From Hyphomicrobiales bacterium (GTDB taxonomy: Bacteria; Pseudomonadota; Alphaproteobacteria; Rhizobiales; Rhizobiaceae), in contig UCEY01000043.1 in the NCBI GenBank assembly GCA_900471605.1, positions 124,001 through 188,000 on the forward strand: a stretch of DNA of 64,000 nucleotides. Reading direction: 5' to 3'. The translations under genes and the position numbers were made by a program. Shown here one piece after another: positions 1-10,100 of the stretch (positions are counted from its first letter, which is position 1; every line of letters begins with the position of its first letter). The notes below the pieces were generated by a model. It was not told the origin of the DNA, made no database searches, and saw only the letters and a program-made list of their open reading frames with translations.

Positions 1-24
1 TCTCGTCACTGCGGGGTGACGCGC

Positions 25-1659
25 ATGCGATACGGGACGTTCGAACTTGGCGAGGCGGAAGGCGTGGTTCTCGCCCACAGCATAAGGCTCCCCGCGGGCC
101 GCATGCCGAAAGGGCAGATGTTGTCGGCGGATGATATCGCGCGGCTTTCGGAAGAAGGCGTCCAATCCGTGGTTGCAGTCCGGCTCGAACCGGGCGACAT
201 GCTGGAGGACGACGCCGCGCAGGCGATTGTCGAGGCGATCGCGCCGGACAATCTGCGTTTCTCGGAGGCGACTACCGGCCGCGTCAACATTTATGCCAAG
301 GTTGATGGGCTGTTCATCGCCGACAAGTCGGTGGTCGATGCGCTGAACCGCATCGACCCGGCGATCACGCTTGCCTGTCTTGCCGACCATGTGGCCGTGC
401 GCGCCGGCGACATGGTGGCGACCGTCAAGATCATTCCGCTTGCCGTGAGCGGCGCAAAGGTCACTGCGGCGGCGGCGCTGCTGGCGGAATCGGTCGCTTT
501 CGAGGTAAAGGCCTTCCGTCCCCGCGCGGTGACGCTGATCGCGACCGAACTTCCTTCGCTGAAGGTGTCGGTCATGGACCGCACCGCCAAACTGCTGGAG
601 CAGAGGCTGGCGCCATCCGGTAGCCGGCTAATCAAGGAGATCCGGATTCCGCATTCCGCGACCCGGCTCACTGAGGTTCTTCAACGCCTTAACCTCGACG
701 AAACTGATGAGCCGGCTATGATTATCGTATTCGGCGCCTCGGCGGTGGCCGATCCGGAAGATGTCATTCCCGCCGCCATCCGCCGCGCGGGCGGCGAGGT
801 GGATCACGTCGGCATGCCTGTCGACCCGGGCAATCTCCTGGTGCTCGGGCGGATCGGCACTGTCCCGGTGCTGGGCGCGCCCGGCTGTGCCCGCTCGCCG
901 AAGGAAAATGGTTTTGACTGGGTGCTGAACCGGCTGATGGCGGGCGAGACGCCGACCTCCTTCGACATTACCGGCATGGGCGTCGGAGGATTGCTGATGG
1001 AAATCCCGACCCGGCCAAGGCCGCGCGATGCCATGGGCGGAAAAGCGGCGACGCTGTCGGTCGGCGCGCTGATGCTCGCGGCCGGCCAGGCGCGGCGCAT
1101 GGGCAAGGACGGGCCGCACAAGCTGCTCGCCGAGTTCGACGGCGTTCCGCTCGTCCGCCGCACCGCCGGAATACTGCTGGCATCCGAGGCCTCGCCCGTC
1201 GTCGCGGTGACCGGCCATCGCCGCGACGAGATCGAGATGGCGTTGTCCGGCTTGGGGCTGCGCTCCCGTTTCAATCCGGACTACGGCTCCGGCATGGCAA
1301 GTTCGCTGGTTTCCGGCTTTTCAAGCCCTGAACTGGCCGGGAAGGACGGCATTCTGGTCATGCTGGCCGACATGCCGGGCGTCACCACGGAGCACCTGAA
1401 CATGCTGATCGCGGCCTTTCGCCAGGCCGGTGGCGGTGTCGTGGTCCGTTCTGTCTCGGATGGAAAACGCGGCAACCCGATCATCCTTCCACGCATAGCT
1501 TACGATGCCGTATTGCGGCTGGAAGGCGATGTCGGTGCCCGCGCGATCATCGAAAACTCGGGGCTCTCGGTGATTGACGTGGACATCGGGCCTGCCGCGC
1601 ATCTGGATGTCGATACACCCGAGGCGGTGACGGCCGCAGGCGGCGTTTTGAGAAGGTAG
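25..1659 (+). CDS. Molybdopterin-binding / MobA-like nucleotidyltransferase fusion protein
   Basis: A two-part molybdenum-cofactor protein of about 544 residues. The first ~330 residues resemble the MoeA/MoCF molybdopterin-binding fold. From about residue 350 the protein has the MobA-like NTP-transferase signature LMLAAGQARRMG, followed by a GSGMASSL segment and an LVMLADMPG metal-site segment. In the family such enzymes attach a nucleotide (usually CMP) to molybdopterin for xanthine-dehydrogenase or CoxL-type enzymes. The target enzyme is not in this window and may lie to the left. An in-frame GTG at 16 would add three residues; I prefer the ATG at 25. The next gene starts 4 bp after the stop. 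The domain assignment is firm, but the exact nucleotide substrate is inferred. Confidence 0.85.
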   Translation: MRYGTFELGEAEGVVLAHSIRLPAGRMPKGQMLSADDIARLSEEGVQSVVAVRLEPGDMLEDDAAQAIVEAIAPDNLRFSEATTGRVNIYAKVDGLFIADKSVVDALNRIDPAITLACLADHVAVRAGDMVATVKIIPLAVSGAKVTAAAALLAESVAFEVKAFRPRAVTLIATELPSLKVSVMDRTAKLLEQRLAPSGSRLIKEIRIPHSATRLTEVLQRLNLDETDEPAMIIVFGASAVADPEDVIPAAIRRAGGEVDHVGMPVDPGNLLVLGRIGTVPVLGAPGCARSPKENGFDWVLNRLMAGETPTSFDITGMGVGGLLMEIPTRPRPRDAMGGKAATLSVGALMLAAGQARRMGKDGPHKLLAEFDGVPLVRRTAGILLASEASPVVAVTGHRRDEIEMALSGLGLRSRFNPDYGSGMASSLVSGFSSPELAGKDGILVMLADMPGVTTEHLNMLIAAFRQAGGGVVVRSVSDGKRGNPIILPRIAYDAVLRLEGDVGARAIIENSGLSVIDVDIGPAAHLDVDTPEAVTAAGGVLRR

Positions 1660-1663
1660 GCGA

Positions 1664-1990
1664 ATGGACAATCGCGACATCGAGGAAATGTTCGAAGGGC
1701 TCGGGCCTGTTTCGATCCGCCGCATGTTCGGCGGCAAAGGCATCTATTACGATGGTTTGATCGTCGCCATCGACCTGCGCGGCGAGATCATGCTGAAGGC
1801 CGATGCGGTGAGCGCGCCGGAATTCGAAGGCGCCGGCGCCAAGCAATGGTTTTATGAGGGAAAGAAGGGCAAACCCGTGCTGATGCCCTACTGGTCGGTG
1901 CCGGAGGACGCGTTTGACGATCCCGACGAGATGCGGAAATGGGTGCGACTCGCCTTCGAGGCCGCCGTCCGTTTCAACGCGAAGTCCTGA
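1664..1990 (+). CDS. TfoX/Sxy N-terminal domain protein
   Basis: A small cytoplasmic protein of 108 residues that is essentially one TfoX N-terminal domain. It shows the typical opening (IEEMFEGLGPVSIRRMFGG), then GIYYDGLIVAI and a KPVLMPYWSVPE segment. Enterobacterial TfoX/Sxy also has a C-terminal domain and activates competence genes. That second domain is absent here, as in many alphaproteobacterial single-domain homologues, whose role is unknown. It starts 4 bp after the molybdenum-cofactor fusion gene, so the two are probably co-transcribed. A hairpin with a T-rich flank at 2136-2159 lies downstream. Confidence 0.85.
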   Translation: MDNRDIEEMFEGLGPVSIRRMFGGKGIYYDGLIVAIDLRGEIMLKADAVSAPEFEGAGAKQWFYEGKKGKPVLMPYWSVPEDAFDDPDEMRKWVRLAFEAAVRFNAKS

Positions 1991-2135
1991 GTTCGTCCTC
2001 AAGTACTAGATTTAGCATCTTGATTGGCAGGCTATGAAGCGCCTACCGTCCGCTTCGTATTGAGGGACGTGGACTGCCTTATCTTTCGATCGGGGGCCCG
2101 TCCGGAAATTCTGTCAAAATGATTTCATCAAGTCG

Positions 2136-2159
2136 GCCGCTTCGGTTCTCCGAGGCGGC
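2136..2159 (+). terminator. Probable intrinsic terminator after the TfoX-like gene
   Basis: A ten-pair stem (GCCGCTTCGG against CCGAGGCGGC, one G-T pair) closes a four-base TTCT loop and is followed by a T-rich stretch on the plus strand. It lies between convergent genes. The T-rich flank is on the plus side, so it best serves the TfoX-like gene. Confidence 0.6.
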
Positions 2160-2171
2160 TTTCGTTTGATT

Positions 2172-2585
2172 TCACCTTGGAAGATGGGCAAAGGCTCTGG
2201 CGGAAAAGGCCGAAAGCGGCTGCGGCGGATCGTTCGGGTCGAACCAGCCGATATCCGATAATTTGTCCGGCTCCGTGAGCGAGGGCTCGCCGGTGAAATC
2301 ACGGGTGACGTAAATCAGCGAGATCCAGTGCTGCCCGTCGGCCTCGATGATCTCTTCCGCCATGCAGAGAAAGTCGACCTTGCCGATCTTGAGGCCGGTT
2401 TCCTCTTCCGCCTCGCGGCGGGCGGCCTCGGACGAAGGCTCCATCGGATCGACCTTGCCGCCGACAATGTTCCAGAAGCCCGCTTCCGGCGCCTTCAGCC
2501 GACGGCAAAGCAGAACCTTGCCGTCGTCGCGAAGGATAACGAGCCCGGCGCCGACGCCGGGGAAATCAATGCCGGGTTTTGCCAC
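2172..2585 (-). CDS. Nudix hydrolase
   Basis: A 137-residue Nudix-fold protein. The Nudix box is intact: GG at about residues 42-43, then GKVDPMEPSSEAARREAEEE ending in TGL, matching the GX5EX7REUXEEXGU pattern that binds the catalytic metals. Family members hydrolyse nucleoside diphosphates linked to other groups. The substrate cannot be read from the sequence, although the small size and the LCRRLKAPEAGFWNIVGG segment resemble MutT-like NTP-cleaning enzymes. It starts 10 bp after the stop of the upstream RNA helicase gene on the same strand, so the two probably form an operon. Confidence 0.9.
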   Translation of the reverse strand: MAKPGIDFPGVGAGLVILRDDGKVLLCRRLKAPEAGFWNIVGGKVDPMEPSSEAARREAEEETGLKIGKVDFLCMAEEIIEADGQHWISLIYVTRDFTGEPSLTEPDKLSDIGWFDPNDPPQPLSAFSARAFAHLPR

Positions 2586-2595
2586 GGACGTTTTT

Positions 2596-4143
2596 TCAGG
2601 CCTTTGCGGCGTTGGCGACGATCAGCATGAAAGCCGGGATGTCGTCGCCGAAGCCGACCGGGGTCGGGCCGTCGTCATGGTCGCGGTGATAGCGCTGGCG
2701 ACGCTCGCGATTGTCGTCGTTGGCGGGTGCCGGGCTTGGCCGCGTGTGCCGGTTGCCACCATTGTTCTGGGGCTTCCTGTCTGCCTTGCGCTCCGGTTTC
2801 ACGTTTTCCACCCTAGCTTCCACAAATGCCTCTTCGACTGCTTCAATCGGATTATCTTGGATCTTCGTGTCAGCCTTGTGACTCGAATCCCCGCGTCCAG
2901 AATCGGCACGTGCCGAATCGCTTCGTCTGCCGCGGCCGCGCTCCTTATCACGATCGCGACCCTTGCGGCCACCGCGTTCGTTGTCATGGCTTTCCATGGG
3001 GGCGGGCAGGGCGGAGATGTCGCCGTTCAGCCATTCGATCTTCTCGTTGATGAGCTTTTCGATGGCGTCGAGATATTTGGTGTCGGAGCGGGTGACGAGG
3101 GTGAATGCCCGGCCCGAGCGGCCGGCGCGTCCGGTCCGGCCGATGCGGTGGACATAGTCTTCCGCATGGATCGGTACGTCGAAGTTGAAGACATGGCCGA
3201 CATCCGGCAGATCGAGGCCGCGCGCGGCGACGTCGGACGCGACCAGAAGCTGGATATTGCCGTCGCGGAAATTCTGCAGCATCGTCGTGCGGGAGCGCTG
3301 GTCCATGTCGCCATGCAGCGCGCCGACCGAGAAGCCGTGCCGTTCGAGCGAACGGAAAAGATCCGCCACGTCGACCTTGCGATTGCAGAAGATGATCGCG
3401 TTCTTAAGGTCTTCCTGGGCCTTGATGAGATCGCGCAGCACGGCGCGCTTCTCGTAATCCTTGTTGTGCGAAGCCACGAGCCGCTGCGTCACCGTCTTGG
3501 CGGTCGAGGAGGGCTTGGCGACCTCGATCCGTTCCGGGTTCTGCAGGAAGCGGTCGGCGAGCTTCTGGATTTCCGGCGGCATGGTCGCGGAGAAGAACAG
3601 CGTCTGGCGGGTGAACGGGATCATCTTGGCGATCCGTTCGATATCCGGAATGAAGCCCATGTCGAGCATGCGGTCGGCTTCGTCGATGACGAGGATTTCG
3701 ACGCCGGTCATCAGAAGCTTGCCGCGTTCGCAATGGTCGAGCAGCCGGCCGGGCGTGCAGATCAGCACGTCGGCGCCGCGCTCGAGCTTGCGGTCCTGTT
3801 CCTCGAACGATACGCCGCCGATCAGGAGCGCAACGTTGAGCTTGTGGTTCTTGCCGTATTTCTCGAAGTTTTCGGCGACCTGGGCCGCGAGTTCGCGAGT
3901 GGGCTCGAGGATCAGGGTGCGCGGCATGCGGGCGCGGGCGCGGCCCTTTTCCAGAAGCGTCAGCATCGGGAGAACGAAGGAGGCCGTCTTGCCCGTGCCG
4001 GTCTGCGCGATGCCGCAGATATCGCGGCGCTGCAGCGCATGCGGGATTGCTCCCGCCTGGATCGGCGTGGGGATCGTATAACCCGCGTCTGTGACAGCGG
4101 AGAGGACTTTCTGGCTCAGGCCAAGATCAGCAAATGTGGTCAA
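2596..4143 (-). CDS. rhlE: DEAD-box RNA helicase, RhlE type
   Basis: An ATP-dependent RNA helicase of 515 residues. All core motifs are visible in order: Q motif (TPIQAGAIPHAL), Walker A AQTGTGKTASF, PTRELAAQV, TPGRLLD, DEAD (VIDEADRMLDMGF), SAT, VASDVAARGLDLPDV and HRIGRTGRAG. After about residue 385 comes a low-complexity tail rich in Arg, Lys, Asp and Glu, typical of RhlE-like proteins and probably used for RNA binding. Likely roles are ribosome assembly, RNA decay and cold adaptation. The apparent start is TTG (TTG ACC ACA TTT), just before the conserved FADLGL opening. No good Shine-Dalgarno sequence is visible, so initiation may be weak. The Nudix gene follows after 10 bp. Confidence 0.93.
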   Translation of the reverse strand: MTTFADLGLSQKVLSAVTDAGYTIPTPIQAGAIPHALQRRDICGIAQTGTGKTASFVLPMLTLLEKGRARARMPRTLILEPTRELAAQVAENFEKYGKNHKLNVALLIGGVSFEEQDRKLERGADVLICTPGRLLDHCERGKLLMTGVEILVIDEADRMLDMGFIPDIERIAKMIPFTRQTLFFSATMPPEIQKLADRFLQNPERIEVAKPSSTAKTVTQRLVASHNKDYEKRAVLRDLIKAQEDLKNAIIFCNRKVDVADLFRSLERHGFSVGALHGDMDQRSRTTMLQNFRDGNIQLLVASDVAARGLDLPDVGHVFNFDVPIHAEDYVHRIGRTGRAGRSGRAFTLVTRSDTKYLDAIEKLINEKIEWLNGDISALPAPMESHDNERGGRKGRDRDKERGRGRRSDSARADSGRGDSSHKADTKIQDNPIEAVEEAFVEARVENVKPERKADRKPQNNGGNRHTRPSPAPANDDNRERRQRYHRDHDDGPTPVGFGDDIPAFMLIVANAAKA

Positions 4144-4352
4144 AGGGAATTCTGTTTCCGTTCCGGTTCTTCGCGAACACTATGGGAGTCGGCGCATGCC
4201 GGCCGACAACTGGCCCGCGACATAGGACCAAAATGTCCAAAAGTCAAGGAAAGCAAGGCGATTGGCCGCCGGATTGGTGAATGAAGATATTCACCGGCCA
4301 AGCCGGCTACCGGTCAGCCGGCGAAGGATTGTCTTTTGACAGGGAACCGACC

Positions 4353-5708
4353 TCAATTGAGGTAGGTCGTCAGCTTCATGCCGGCATTGAGGAAGTGGGC
4401 CGGATCGATCGGATTGCCGTCGCGGCGCACCTCGTAATGGACATGCGGGCCGGTCGAGCGGCCGGTGGAGCCCGCCCTTCCGATGACGTCTCCGGCGGCG
4501 ACCTCGTCGCCCTCCTTCACCAGGATCCTCGACATGTGGCCGTAGCGGGTGGTGATGCCCTGGCCATGGTCGATCTCGACCATGTTGCCGTAGCCGCTCG
4601 TCGGGCCCGCGGCGATGACCTTGCCGGCGCCCGTGCTTTTCACGTCGTCGCCGGTGGACGCCTGGAAATCGATGCCGGCATGCAGCGCAAGACGGCCGAG
4701 GAAAGGATCGATGCGGTTGCCGTACCGGCTGGTGACCGGGCGGCCGGGCGCGGGATTGCCGAAGGGCAGGTCTCGCGCCGTCTCCCGCACGCTTTCCAGC
4801 CGGCTGAGTGCGGCGTCGAGCTCGTCGAGCGATGCATCGAAGGCGCCGACATTGGTCTGCGGCGCGACATAGGGTCCGCCGACCCCCTCGGCCGCTGGGT
4901 CAGCTGCCTTGTCGAGCGAGGCGACCTCGACACCGGTCCGCTTCAGGATCGCGGCGATCGCGTCCGCGGTTTCCGAAGCCCCTGTCGTCAGGTTGGCGAT
5001 CTTGGCCAGCTGTTCGTTCTCGATGGTCTTCAGAGACAGTGTCACCTTGGAGAAGACCCGGTCGGCGCGATCGGCGATGTTTTCCCGCAGCGGCGCATAA
5101 CCGAGCGCAGCGGGCGCCTGGAGCGGCGCGGCGGAAGTCTCGCCGGAGAGCAGCTTCTCGATCGCCTGGATGCCGCCGCCGCCACCGCTAAGCGAAGCCT
5201 GGCGTTCCCTGGCCGGTGGCTGAAGTGCCGTCGGTGCCGGTGTTTCCGGAGCGGTAAGGCCGGATTCCTCGGCGCGGTTCAGAAGCGAACCCAGCTTGCC
5301 ATGGCGGGAAAAGAGGGCGTTCTGCTGTTCCAGCAGCTTTTCGACCTTCTGTTCGACCACCTGCTGGTCTAGCAGCTGGCGCGAGGTGATGCGATCGAGC
5401 TGCGCGCGCAAGGCCGCGATCCGGTCTTCGTAGTCGTATTGCATGCGGGCCTGTCGCGCCATGGTCGCACCGATCAGGTCGTCCCGGATCACCAGATAGG
5501 AGGTGGCGCCGAGATAGCCGATCGCGAAAACGCCGAGAAAGCAGAAGGCCAGTGCCGCCATCCAGGGCCGCACCGTCATGTGGCGGATCTTCTCACCGCT
5601 GGCGAAAATGAGAACGTGCTGAGGCGCCCGCTTCCCAAATACCCGGTTTTCGGTTCCCTTCGCCACGCGGATCTCCCGGAGATGCGACTCGTTCAGCCGC
5701 TGTTCCAT
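4353..5708 (-). CDS. Membrane-anchored M23 (LytM) family metallopeptidase
   Basis: A 451-residue envelope protein: short cytoplasmic N-terminus, one membrane segment near residues 47-70, a coiled-coil stretch (about 80-140, with EDRIAALRAQLDRI and VVEQKVEKLLEQQ), a Pro/Ala-rich linker, then a C-terminal M23 domain from about residue 315. Zinc ligands are visible as the HxxxD of LHAGIDF and the HxH of GPHVHYEV, so the peptidase looks catalytically competent. M23 proteins cut peptidoglycan crosslinks. In Sinorhizobium a membrane-bound M23 protein, RgsM, is needed for polar wall growth; this could be its counterpart, but that is inference. It lies 50 bp downstream of the ferritin-like gene on the same strand. 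Confidence 0.9.
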   Translation of the reverse strand: MEQRLNESHLREIRVAKGTENRVFGKRAPQHVLIFASGEKIRHMTVRPWMAALAFCFLGVFAIGYLGATSYLVIRDDLIGATMARQARMQYDYEDRIAALRAQLDRITSRQLLDQQVVEQKVEKLLEQQNALFSRHGKLGSLLNRAEESGLTAPETPAPTALQPPARERQASLSGGGGGIQAIEKLLSGETSAAPLQAPAALGYAPLRENIADRADRVFSKVTLSLKTIENEQLAKIANLTTGASETADAIAAILKRTGVEVASLDKAADPAAEGVGGPYVAPQTNVGAFDASLDELDAALSRLESVRETARDLPFGNPAPGRPVTSRYGNRIDPFLGRLALHAGIDFQASTGDDVKSTGAGKVIAAGPTSGYGNMVEIDHGQGITTRYGHMSRILVKEGDEVAAGDVIGRAGSTGRSTGPHVHYEVRRDGNPIDPAHFLNAGMKLTTYLN

Positions 5709-5758
5709 TGGCGGGATTACACATGGATATGGTTAACGAACGCTTTAATTCGGGGCGT

Positions 5759-6586
5759 TCAGGCGTAGCTGGTGGAGGTCAGCGACCGGTAGAACGACGG
5801 CGTCAAACCGGCTTCCGCGCGGGCGATATCGTTGAACGGCGCCTTCAGCGCGCCGCGGAAATTGGCTCGGACCAGCTGCTGGAACGTCGCCGCCGGATCC
5901 TTGCGCTCGCGGGCGCAGAGGAAGCGGAACCATTTGGCGCCGATCGCCACATGGCCTTTCTCGTCATTGTAGATGACGTCGAGGATGTCAGCGCTTTCGA
6001 GGTCGCCGGTCTCGCGCATCTTGGCCTGCAGCGACGGCGTCACGTCGAGCCCGCGCGCCTCCAGAATGAGCGGCACGACGGCGAGCCGGGCGGTGAGGTC
6101 GTTGCGGGTCGAATGGGCGGCCTGCCACAGCCCGTCATGGGCGGGCATGTCGCCGTAGTCGGCGCCCATGTCGTTCAGCCGGGCCCGTACCATGCGAAAA
6201 TGTTTCGCCTCCTCGAAGGCCACCTGCATCCAGCCGTCGAAGAAGGAGTTCGGCACCGGCTCCGTCGCAAACCGGGCGACGATGTCGAGCGCCAGGTCGA
6301 CCGCGTTGAGCTCGATATGGGCAATCGCATGCAGCGTCGCGATCCGGCCGCTCGTGGTGTGCAGCGACCGCTTGCCGACCGCCTTGGGCGGCACCAGCTC
6401 TGGCTTTGCCGGCCGGCCGGGACGCTCGGGCAGGGGCGGATCGAGCGGAGAGCGCAGCGAGAGCCGCCGCTCGAACCAGCGGGTGGCGGTCTCCTGCGCG
6501 AGCCGCGTCTTGATGTCGAGATCGGCCGACAGGATCGCCGTCGTGGCGCCGCCCCGAAGCGACGTGATCGAAAACTCGCCCGCCAT
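5759..6586 (-). CDS. Ferritin-like domain protein (DUF455)
   Basis: A 275-residue soluble protein of the DUF455 ferritin-like family. The helical region carries spaced acidic and histidine residues suited to a di-iron site (for example LHAIAHIELNAVDLALDI, FEEAKHFRMV and YNDEKGHVAIG). Members are related to di-iron enzymes, but no general reaction has been established. The gene begins 14 bp after the Bcp peroxiredoxin stop on the same strand, which suggests co-transcription and possibly a link to oxidative stress. That functional link is inference. Confidence 0.85.
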   Translation of the reverse strand: MAGEFSITSLRGGATTAILSADLDIKTRLAQETATRWFERRLSLRSPLDPPLPERPGRPAKPELVPPKAVGKRSLHTTSGRIATLHAIAHIELNAVDLALDIVARFATEPVPNSFFDGWMQVAFEEAKHFRMVRARLNDMGADYGDMPAHDGLWQAAHSTRNDLTARLAVVPLILEARGLDVTPSLQAKMRETGDLESADILDVIYNDEKGHVAIGAKWFRFLCARERKDPAATFQQLVRANFRGALKAPFNDIARAEAGLTPSFYRSLTSTSYA

Positions 6587-6600
6587 GGATTGTCTCCTGC

Positions 6601-7068
6601 TTACAGCGCCTTGAGGCTTTCGAGCACCTCCTCGGCATGGCCCGCGACTTTCACCTTCGGCCAGATCCGGGCGATGCGTCCGTCCGCGCCGATCAGGAAG
6701 GTCGTGCGTTCCACGCCCATATAGGTGCGGCCATACATGCTCTTCTCCTTCCAGACCCCGTAGAGATTGGCAAGGGCAGTGTCCTCGTCTGCCGCAAGGA
6801 TGACCGAAAGGCCATGCTTCATGGCGAACTTGTCATGCTTCTTGACGCTGTCGGGCGACACGCCGATCACCGAAGCGCCGGCTTTTTCGAATTCCGGCAA
6901 AAGGCCCGTGAACGCGATCGCCTCCTTGGTGCAGGCCTCGGTATCGTCCTTGGGATAGAAATAGAGGACGACGGGTTTTCCCGAAAACGTCTTGAGGGAA
7001 ACGGTGCCGCCGCCGTCGCGGGGCAGTTCGAAGTCCGGTGCGATATTGCCGATCGTCAAGTCGCCCAT
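6601..7068 (-). CDS. bcp: Peroxiredoxin, Bcp/PrxQ type
   Basis: A 155-residue thiol peroxidase. The thioredoxin-like fold has the motif FYPKDDTEACTKEA, with peroxidatic Cys46. In E. coli Bcp a resolving cysteine sits five residues later; here residue 51 is Ile and the protein has no other cysteine, so it should work as a 1-Cys enzyme using an external thiol. The start is placed at ATG 7068 because the conserved opening MGDLTIGNIAPDFELP begins there; reading further upstream gives non-conserved sequence. It is the first gene of a minus-strand set with the ferritin-like and M23 genes, divergent from the large AsmA-like gene. Confidence 0.92.
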   Translation of the reverse strand: MGDLTIGNIAPDFELPRDGGGTVSLKTFSGKPVVLYFYPKDDTEACTKEAIAFTGLLPEFEKAGASVIGVSPDSVKKHDKFAMKHGLSVILAADEDTALANLYGVWKEKSMYGRTYMGVERTTFLIGADGRIARIWPKVKVAGHAEEVLESLKAL

Positions 7069-7195
7069 GGATTTCCTTTCTTTCGCCGGTATCTTGAGTG
7101 ATATTCGCCGCAATCGGTATATAGTCGCCCGGGCGACGTCCAGAGCCGTCGCGCCCGGCACCAATGCGAATGCAGAAAGATGAGTTCTCAGCCTG

Positions 7196-10100
7196 ATGTC
7201 GGAAATTCGTGGAGAAAGGGTCAGTTTCAGCCGGAAAGAAATCACTCCGCTGCATGAATTGCCCTCCGCGCAGGTCGAGGATCCGATCATCGTGAGCTGC
7301 CCGCCGCCAGGCCGGCGCGGCAGACGATTCGGCAAGAGCGTCCTGTTTTTCCTTCTATTGGTGTTTTTTGCGATCGGCAGCGCGGTTTTCGCGATCGAAG
7401 GCGGCATGGTCGACAGCACGCTGTCGTCGCGTGCCCAGAACGCGATCAACGATGCGATCGGTCCGCGCTACGTGGCAAGTGTCGGCTCGACCGCCATCCG
7501 TTTCGATTCGGGCTTGCGTCTTGCGCTGGAGGCCCGCGACGTCGATATCGTCGAACAGGCGACCGGCGAACACTTGAGCCGTGCGGGCGCCATGCGCATG
7601 GCGATCGATCCGCTGGCGCTGCTCGGCGGGCGCATCTCGATCAAACATATGGAGGCGGAGCATATCCGTCTGGACACGGCGCAGTTACCCTCCGGCGATC
7701 CGTTGCCGATTTCGGAAGTTCGCATCGATGCCATGCCGGCGCTGCTGGAAGAGATCTTCCAGCGCCTCGACGAAGCCCGGGCGCTGATCGAACGAACCGG
7801 GACCGGTTCCGTCAGCATAGCCGGTATCGAAATCCTGCTGCCGGCGGCACCCGGACGCAAGCCGATCGTGCTGGTCGTCGACGATATCGATCTGACGCGC
7901 AGCGCCGAAGGCGAGGTCGTGATCAACGGCGCGATCAGCCTCAACGGCCGCAAAGCCGTTCTCGTGGCAGCGTCCAAGACCGTCGAAGGCGTCACGTCGT
8001 CGCTTTCGGCCAAGCTGACCGGTCTCGAAGTGACGTCCTTCATGCTGCAGAAAACCGAGGACGGCCAGCCGCGCGAGGGGATCGAAGGTTCCCTCGATCT
8101 CGATCTTTCGGCGGTCCGCTCACGCGAGACCGTCAAGCCGGCGATCACGGCGACGCTTCGCCAGTCACCCGGCCATTTCTATTTCGACGGCATCCAGCAG
8201 CCCTTGAGCGGCGCCAATATCAACATTGCCTACGACTTCTCGAAGAATTCGATCGAGCTGCGGAAATCCGAAGTGCGTTTCGGACCGACGATCCTGCCGT
8301 TCACGGGCGCGATGATCGATCTCAACCGGCTTAACGCGGACGACAAGCGTCCGGGTTTCGGCGTCGATGTCCTGATCAGCGGCGGAACGGCCGTCGGCGC
8401 CTCGGCAAGCGAGCAGCCGGCGCGCTTCGACCTCAAGGCGAACGGGCGTTACCTCTCGGCCGACCGCGAGCTTCAGTTCGATGAAATGGCCGTTTCCAGC
8501 CCTCTCGGCCGCATGGCCGGTGCCCTGAAGGTGCGGTTCGGCAACCAGTCTCCCGAGATCAGCTTCGGCGCGCAACTGCCGCATATGGAAGTGACCGGCG
8601 TCAAGCAGCTCTGGCCGTTCTGGATGGCCCGCAAGCCGCGCGACTGGGTGATGGACAACATGTTCGGCGGCACCATCACCAACGGTTCGATCGCCGTTTT
8701 CATTCCGGCCGGCCGGATGAAGGGACCCGGCATTCCGATGGAGCTCGACAAGAACGAGCTGCAGATCGGCTTCGACCTTGCCAATGCCCGCATCAATCTG
8801 CCCGGCGACGTCCCCCCCTTGCGCGATATCGACGGGCGCTTCGATTTGAAGGGCGAGGTGATGCAGGTCGATGTCGCGCGCGCCTCCTCCTTCTTCCCGT
8901 CGGGCCGGTTCGTCGCCGTTGAAGGCGGACGGTTCTCGATACCGTCGACGTACGCCAAGCCGCTGATGGCCGATCTTTCGCTCAAGATCGCGGGACCGGC
9001 CGATGCGGTGACGGAGCTTGCGAACTTCAAGCCGATCAATGCGTTGAAGGGGACGGAGTTCAAGCCGGAGGATTTTTCGGGCCAGGCCCGCGTCGACCTC
9101 AAGGCCCGCATGGGTCTGATCCTGGCCCACAAGCCGCCGAAGCCGACCTGGTCGGCCCATATCGAGCTCGACGATGTCGGTCTTGGCCCGCAGTTTTCCG
9201 GCCGCAGGATCGCCGGCCTGGACGGCACGCTCGATATCGACACCCAGACGGCGCGGCTTGCCGCCAAGGGGACGATCGACGACGTGCCGGCCGACATCAC
9301 GCTGATCGAGCCGGTCGATCCGGCATCCCCGACAAAGCGCGAGCGGATCATCAAGACCGTGCTGAACAACGACCAGCGCGAAAAGCTCGCTCCCGGTCTG
9401 TCCGACGTGATCGACGGCACTGTGACGGCGCAACTGACCCGTATCGATGAGGCCCGCCAGGCGGTTTCGCTCGATCTCAGCCGTGCGACCCTTTCCGTGC
9501 CGTGGCTTGGATGGACCAAGGGCGGCGGCATTCCGGCCAAGGCGCAATTCGAGCTCGCGGGCACGGGCGAACATACCGATATCCGCAATTTCGAACTCTC
9601 CGGCGACGGTTTTGGCGCACGCGGCAGCCTGGCGCTCAACGGCGGCAGCCTGACGTCGGCGGACTTCTCGCATATGCAGCTTTCGCCCGCCGACAATTAT
9701 GCCGTGAACGTCAAACGCACCAAGGGCAGTTTCGACGTTTCGATCAGCGGCGGCGTCGTCGATATGCGCCCCGTCGTCACCAAGATCCGCGCGGGCGGAA
9801 AAAGCGGCGGCGGCGGAGCCAAGCGCGGTAACGACGACACGAGCAACGCCACGGTGCGCGGCAAGCTCGAACGCATGATCGGGTTCAACGACCAGACGCT
9901 CTCGAACGTGTCGTTCCTGTTCTCGAGCCGCGGCGGCACTATTTCGACGGCCGATTTTTCCGGCTCGACGGAAAGCGGCCAGGCTGTCGTCAGCGAGATG
10001 AATGCGGGCGACACGATCTCGATCACCAGCGGCGACGCCGGCGCGATCATCCGCTTCATGAACCTCTACGAAAACATGCGCGGCGGGCTGCTGAACCTGC

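Noticed and set aside
2347-4284. Long open frame on the plus strand opposite the Nudix and RhlE genes
   Set aside because: It is an antisense shadow of strongly conserved genes in GC-rich DNA; its translation has the Arg/Ala/Gly/Asp-rich look of non-coding frames and no ribosome binding site.
4276-4295. Hairpin GGTGAAT / ATTCACC between the M23 and helicase genes
   Set aside because: It has no T run and lies in the helicase promoter region; could be chance.
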